Of a stretch of DNA of 10,183 nt, positions 6,519-10,183 are shown piece after piece. The DNA is taken from contig JAKLHU010000035.1 of NCBI GenBank assembly GCA_022709995.1, positions 1 through 10,183 of the forward strand, in the 5' to 3' direction. A program made the position numbers and the translations under genes. The stretch is from Verrucomicrobiota bacterium (GTDB lineage Bacteria > Verrucomicrobiota > Lentisphaeria > Oligosphaerales > Oligosphaeraceae). The notes under the pieces were generated by a model. It made no database searches, was not told where the DNA came from, and worked only from the letters and a program-made list of their open reading frames with translations. Numbering within the stretch: the stretch's first letter is position 1; every line of letters starts with the position of its first letter.

Positions 6519-7646
6519 CTAATAGGACGCCAGGGCGGCGGCCAGGGCTTGCAGCAACGCTTCGACATCCGCCGGGCGGCTGTCCCAGCCGAAACTGACG
6601 CGCAAGGCTCCCCGGGCAACCGCCCGGTCATGCCCCATCGCCGCCAGAACATGGCTGGTCTTACCGCTTTCCGCCGAACAGGCGCTGCCCGTGGCGATGA
6701 GAATGCCATGCCGCTCGGCGATCATCCGCATCACGACGGCGCCTTCATAGCCAGGAAAAGACCACGCCGCGATATGCGGGTCGCCAGCGGCCGGCGACAA
6801 TCGCCGCCAAGCAGGAAAACCGCCCGCCGCCAAGCCTTCCCATAGTCGCGCCGCCAAACCGGCAGCCTGCTCAGCGGACGCCACCCGCCTGGCACACGCC
6901 TCTTCCGCCGCATCGGCAAACAGCAGAATCCCGACCGTGTCCAAAGTGCCGGAACGCACCCCGCGCTGCTGGCCGCCACCCAACAGCAGCGGCTGCAACG
7001 CAATCTCCGGACGGTACACCAGAGCCCCGACCGCCGCCGGCCCGCCCAGCTTGCGGCCCGACAATGCCAGAAGGTCAACCCCAGCTTCGCGCCAGGGAAT
7101 GTCGCAACGGCCGAAACTCTGGGCCGCGTCAACCAACAACAAGGGCCGGCCGCGATCCCGACCGCCAAGCGCACCACGCCAACGCACTAAATCCTGCTTC
7201 GCGCCGGTTTCATTGTTGACATGACAGACCGCCGCCAACGCCAGCGAACGGAATTCTTCTCCCGGCCGCATCTGCCCCTCGGCCGTCAGCGGCGTCACCT
7301 GGACCGGCCGGCCACCGCGGGCGCGCCAGGCGAGACACGGCTCCAGCATGGCCGGATGGGCGCCGCCGTCAACGGCGATGCCGCCGTCCCGGCCGCCCAA
7401 ACCGCCCTGGACCGCCAAGTTCAAGGCCTCGGTGCAACCACTCGTCCAGATGATTCCGGCTTCGCCTTCTTCCAGGCCAAGACATCGCAGCACCCGCCGC
7501 TCCGCCCCCAGAATCGCCCGCCGGCACTCTTCCGCAAAACAGCTGCCGCCATGCGGATTGACACCGTAGGCGGCAACGTATTCGGCATATCGCGATCCCA
7601 GCCACGGCCGCGGCCGGCCACTGCCAGCATAGTCCATATATATCAT
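6519..7646 (-). CDS. Cysteine desulfurase, NifS/IscS-like (class V aminotransferase fold)
   Basis: This 375-residue cytosolic PLP enzyme should convert L-cysteine to L-alanine and pass a persulfide sulfur to Fe-S cluster or tRNA thiolation partners. Visible family motifs in order are: IYMDYAGSG at the N-terminus; NPHGGS; TSGCTEALNLAVQG (residues 68-73 onward); H97, which would stack on PLP; HVNNETGA (N144, N145, E146); VDAAQSFG (D173, Q176); LSGRKLGG, with the PLP lysine at K199; GGGQQRGVRSGT; and GSACSAESGKTSHVL, with catalytic C323. In most homologues the residue before the PLP lysine is His and the next loop is GPKGxG; here it is Arg, and the loop reads GPAAVG. The start at 7646 is chosen because GGGGAAGG lies 9 bases upstream; 7655 would abut it. 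The gene is short against typical 380-405 residue homologues. No scaffold or tRNA-thiolation partner gene is adjacent. A relaxed or selenocysteine lyase-like specificity cannot be excluded. Confidence 0.9.
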   Translation of the reverse strand: MIYMDYAGSGRPRPWLGSRYAEYVAAYGVNPHGGSCFAEECRRAILGAERRVLRCLGLEEGEAGIIWTSGCTEALNLAVQGGLGGRDGGIAVDGGAHPAMLEPCLAWRARGGRPVQVTPLTAEGQMRPGEEFRSLALAAVCHVNNETGAKQDLVRWRGALGGRDRGRPLLLVDAAQSFGRCDIPWREAGVDLLALSGRKLGGPAAVGALVYRPEIALQPLLLGGGQQRGVRSGTLDTVGILLFADAAEEACARRVASAEQAAGLAARLWEGLAAGGFPAWRRLSPAAGDPHIAAWSFPGYEGAVVMRMIAERHGILIATGSACSAESGKTSHVLAAMGHDRAVARGALRVSFGWDSRPADVEALLQALAAALASY

Positions 7647-7655
7647 GATGATCAT

Positions 7656-7663
7656 CCTTCCCC
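7656..7663 (-). promoter_or_regulatory. Ribosome binding site GGGGAAGG (minus strand)
   Basis: On the minus strand GGGGAAGG is followed by 9 bases and then ATG at 7646. A second ATG (7655) touches the site directly and a third (7637) is in frame further in, so 7646 is preferred. This is the main evidence against the longer open frame from 7748. Confidence 0.6.
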
Positions 7664-7775
7664 GCCGGCTGGCCGTCCCCTCGTGACGCGCCACCCGGCA
7701 AGACGATGACTCGCGCCAACTCACGCGATGCCCTTCCCATTCCGCCACGGCTCGCCCGCCGACATCGCCCCGACG

Positions 7776-10163
7776 TCATATCAAGGCCTGGCCTTCACGG
7801 TCATCCGGGACCCCAAGCAGGAAATCCTTCGCGTCGGCCAGCTGCGCGTCCGTGCCCAAAATGAAAACCAAATCGCTCGGCTGCAACACATCCTCGGGCC
7901 CCGGATGCGCCGACAACACCCGGCCCTGACGCTCGATGCGAACCACGGATACGCCCGTGTGATTGCGCAGCTGCAATTCGCCCAGACGACGATGACAGGC
8001 CGGCGAACTGTCCGGCACCACCAGCGACTCGGTGTGCAGTTCAAGCATGTCGGCAAAACCGGTCCGCAGGACCGCGATGTCGCGCTGCGCCAGCAGCTCG
8101 CGAGCCGCAGACAGCTGGCTTTCCGTGCCGATCAGATAGACCTGGTCGCCGGCTTGCAGCACATCCGCGGCCCCGGGGCTTTCCAGAACGCTGCCATCCG
8201 GCCTTTGCAATCGGAAAATAGAGGCGCCGGTACGGTTCCGCAAGCGCAACTCGCCCAGCGTCAGGCCGCTGGCGCCGGAACTCTCCGCCAGCACCACCCG
8301 GGCGCCGGCCGGCGCCGTCAGCGCCTCGCCGTCATCATGCTCCGATACATCGTCCCGGTTCAAGACGTCATTCAACGTCTTCTGGCCATCCAGAGCCATG
8401 GCCTTGACCTTGTGCCAGCTTTTCCAGCAAATCACGCCGTACACCACCAGAGTGATCGCAAAAATCCAGCGGTCCAGCAGCAGCAGGTTGCTCAAAAACC
8501 AGAACGCCGTGGCCAGCAACGACATGGCAAACAAGGTGATGATCATGCCGGTCAACCGCCGGAGCGGAACCGCCCAACGGTCCGCCAACACCTGCGGCAC
8601 GGTCGCCTTCCCCAAATCACGCCCCAGCTGGCGGGCATGCAGAAAACTGCTGACCAGAAAGGGAAAGGTCGCCACGCAGCTGCAAACCCACAACAGCAAG
8701 GAACGATGCCGACTGATGAAGCCGGGAAAACCCTGCCAAAGCTGATGCTTGCCGTCCAGATAATGCGCCACCAGAAAAACGACGACGACCAAGGCAAAAT
8801 CCAAGCCATATAAAATCAGATGACGGCGCATGACGCCGCGGTTCGGATCCGTCTCAATCTGATGCTTCGCCCGCTCCGCCCAGTGCGTATACCCGTCCAG
8901 GGCGCGTTGCAACCGGGCGGGCATGACCCGCTCCAACCAACCCCCGAAACGAACGGAATTGCGCAACAGAAACGGATTGATGAGCGTGGTGACCACCGAC
9001 ACCCCGACGGCAATCTGGTACATCTCCGGATAGGGCGAAGCGTGATCCGACAGGGTCATGCCCATCAAGGCGACCAGATACGCAAAATCGCCCAGCTGGG
9101 CCAGGCCAACCCCGATCTGCAACGCCTCGCGAAAGGACTGGCCGGTGACAAACGCCCCTACCATGCAGTTGATCGTCTTGCCAACCAGCACGACGCCTAC
9201 AACCAGCAATATCGACCCTTTGTGCTGCCACATCTGCGCCGGGTCGACCATCAGGCCGATCGTCACGAAAAACACCGCGCTGAACATGCTGCGCAGCGCC
9301 CCCGTGTGTTCGTGAACACGCTTGATGACCGTCGACTCCGCCACCACCGCGCCGACCAGAAAAGCCCCCAGCGCCAAACTGAAACTCATCTTCTCGGCCA
9401 CAAACGCAATGCCGAAACATATTCCCAGTACAATCACCAGCAACGTCTCGTCGTCCTTGAGCCGGCGCAGCCGATTGAGGAATTTCGGCAACAGCAAGAG
9501 TCCAAACACCATCACCCCGACCAGAAACAGTCCGAGGAGCAGCAGCTGCTTGACCAGTTCGGCGGCCTGGAACTGCCCGGTGAGCGCCAGACCCGTGAGG
9601 ATGGCCATCAGCCCGATCGTGAGAACGTCCTCCGTGATCGTAATGCCAAAAATAACAGCGGCGAATTTGGCTTTCGCGCACCCCATCTCCTCCAGGCTCT
9701 TGGCCAGCAGCGTGGTGGAGGAGTCGCAGATGACCGCTCCCAGAAAAAGGCTGGGGAGCATGTCCCAGTGGAAGACATAGCGCCCGAGCGAATAGCCGGC
9801 CAGAAGCATCAGCAGCAGATCCCAGGCCGCGGTCGGGAAAATCGTCGCGCCGATCCGTCGCAGCTTGCGGATGTTCAGTTCCATACCCAGCGTGAACATC
9901 AGAAAGATGACGCCAAGATTTGCCAGGACCAGGACGCTGCCTTCATCAGCGATCAGAAAGTCCTTGAACGGAGAAACCGTAATCAGGGCGCCGGCCGCGA
10001 TGTAGCCGATGACCTTCGGCCACCCAAAATAATGAAACAACGCCGCCACCAGACCGGCGATCAGCATGACCGCGGCCAAATCCTGGACCAGGTTCAGCTT
10101 CGTCAGGCCGACCGGCAGGGCGCCAACGGCACTGGACGCAAAAAACACCAACGATGAGACCAT
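7776..10163 (-). CDS. CPA2-family cation:proton antiporter with extra membrane block and tandem RCK_C domains
   Basis: This 795-residue inner-membrane protein probably exchanges K+ or Na+ for H+. Residues about 25-402 form the exchanger domain with many hydrophobic segments. Family landmarks are GWPKVIGYIAAGALI (47-61), ICDSSTTLLAK (145-155), GITITEDVLTI with E178 and D179 in the ion-site region, LALGAFLVGAVVAES (263-277), and GLAQLGDFAYL (353-363), where many relatives have Glu for that Asp. Residues about 448-582 add roughly four more membrane segments. Two similar RCK_C (TrkA_C) domains follow: about 630-692 (LGELRLRNRTGAS to LIGTESQLSAAREL) and about 722-784 (LGELQLRNHTGVS to ILGTDAQLADAKDF). 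There is no Rossmann-type RCK_N domain between them, so ligand control would rest on RCK_C alone. The start at 10163 has GGAAA 6 bases upstream and suits the family N-terminus, but the frame stays open to the window edge. The ion specificity is inference. Confidence 0.88.
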   Translation of the reverse strand: MVSSLVFFASSAVGALPVGLTKLNLVQDLAAVMLIAGLVAALFHYFGWPKVIGYIAAGALITVSPFKDFLIADEGSVLVLANLGVIFLMFTLGMELNIRKLRRIGATIFPTAAWDLLLMLLAGYSLGRYVFHWDMLPSLFLGAVICDSSTTLLAKSLEEMGCAKAKFAAVIFGITITEDVLTIGLMAILTGLALTGQFQAAELVKQLLLLGLFLVGVMVFGLLLLPKFLNRLRRLKDDETLLVIVLGICFGIAFVAEKMSFSLALGAFLVGAVVAESTVIKRVHEHTGALRSMFSAVFFVTIGLMVDPAQMWQHKGSILLVVGVVLVGKTINCMVGAFVTGQSFREALQIGVGLAQLGDFAYLVALMGMTLSDHASPYPEMYQIAVGVSVVTTLINPFLLRNSVRFGGWLERVMPARLQRALDGYTHWAERAKHQIETDPNRGVMRRHLILYGLDFALVVVVFLVAHYLDGKHQLWQGFPGFISRHRSLLLWVCSCVATFPFLVSSFLHARQLGRDLGKATVPQVLADRWAVPLRRLTGMIITLFAMSLLATAFWFLSNLLLLDRWIFAITLVVYGVICWKSWHKVKAMALDGQKTLNDVLNRDDVSEHDDGEALTAPAGARVVLAESSGASGLTLGELRLRNRTGASIFRLQRPDGSVLESPGAADVLQAGDQVYLIGTESQLSAARELLAQRDIAVLRTGFADMLELHTESLVVPDSSPACHRRLGELQLRNHTGVSVVRIERQGRVLSAHPGPEDVLQPSDLVFILGTDAQLADAKDFLLGVPDDREGQALI

Positions 10164-10169
10164 GTCGCG

Positions 10170-10174
10170 TTTCC
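10170..10174 (-). promoter_or_regulatory. Weak ribosome binding site GGAAA for the antiporter start
   Basis: On the minus strand GGAAA lies 6 bases before ATG 10163. It is a weak match, but the protein then reaches the first exchanger helix at the usual distance. Only 20 bases upstream are visible, so the promoter is outside the window. Confidence 0.45.
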
Positions 10175-10183
10175 AAATTCCAT

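Noticed and set aside
7642..7655. Overlapping 8-base palindromes ATCATGAT and ATGATCAT at the desulfurase start
   Set aside because: They arise from the repeated ATG/ATC codons at the start region and are too short to call an operator.
7728..10157. Two plus-strand open frames (7728-8813, 8820-10157) opposite the antiporter
   Set aside because: They are Gln, Arg and His rich, typical of the reverse complement of membrane-protein codons. The minus strand carries a convincing full-length CPA2 protein.

Overview
This GC-rich window (judged by eye) holds four long, intact-looking genes in two convergent pairs. It looks like a PVC-superphylum bacterium, most likely Lentisphaerota (Victivallis-like) and less likely Planctomycetota or Verrucomicrobiota. 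The reasons are a large secreted DUF4838-type protein with a CBM9-like tail, next to a very large modular glycosidase-like protein, with no SusC/SusD genes in view. No rRNA, tRNA, CRISPR array or complete mobile element is visible. The taxonomic call is inference.

Region 1 (1-2594, plus): a leader of about 280 bases with an AT-rich promoter-like patch and a strong imperfect palindrome (163-184), a good operator candidate. It precedes a 771-residue exported DUF4838 protein (279-2594). Region 2 (2595-6378, plus): a 139-base spacer with no convincing terminator, then a 1214-residue exported protein (GTG start at 2734). That protein reads as jelly-roll CBM, CBM9-like domain, GH42-like barrel, GATase-like domain and F5/8 type C-like domain. 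The two genes are probably one transcription unit for binding and cutting a complex glycan. Both carry a CBM9/DOMON-like module, but the substrate cannot be told from sequence.

Region 3 (6369-6518): the space between the convergent pairs. It begins with four copies of a 15-base motif at an exact 22-base period, the first copy containing the stop codon of the 1214-residue gene. This is the most unusual non-coding structure in the window.

Region 4 (6519-10163, minus): a CPA2-type cation:proton antiporter (795 residues) with an extra membrane block and two tandem RCK_C (TrkA_C) domains. A 375-residue NifS/IscS-like cysteine desulfurase lies 129 bases downstream of it. They share a strand and may be co-transcribed, but no functional link is evident. 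The antiporter frame stays open to the window edge upstream of its chosen start.

The most promising candidates for something undescribed are the two-gene secreted glycan system with its palindromic operator, and the 22-base periodic repeat, which may be a solitary IS21-like transposon end or a regulatory or structural repeat family.
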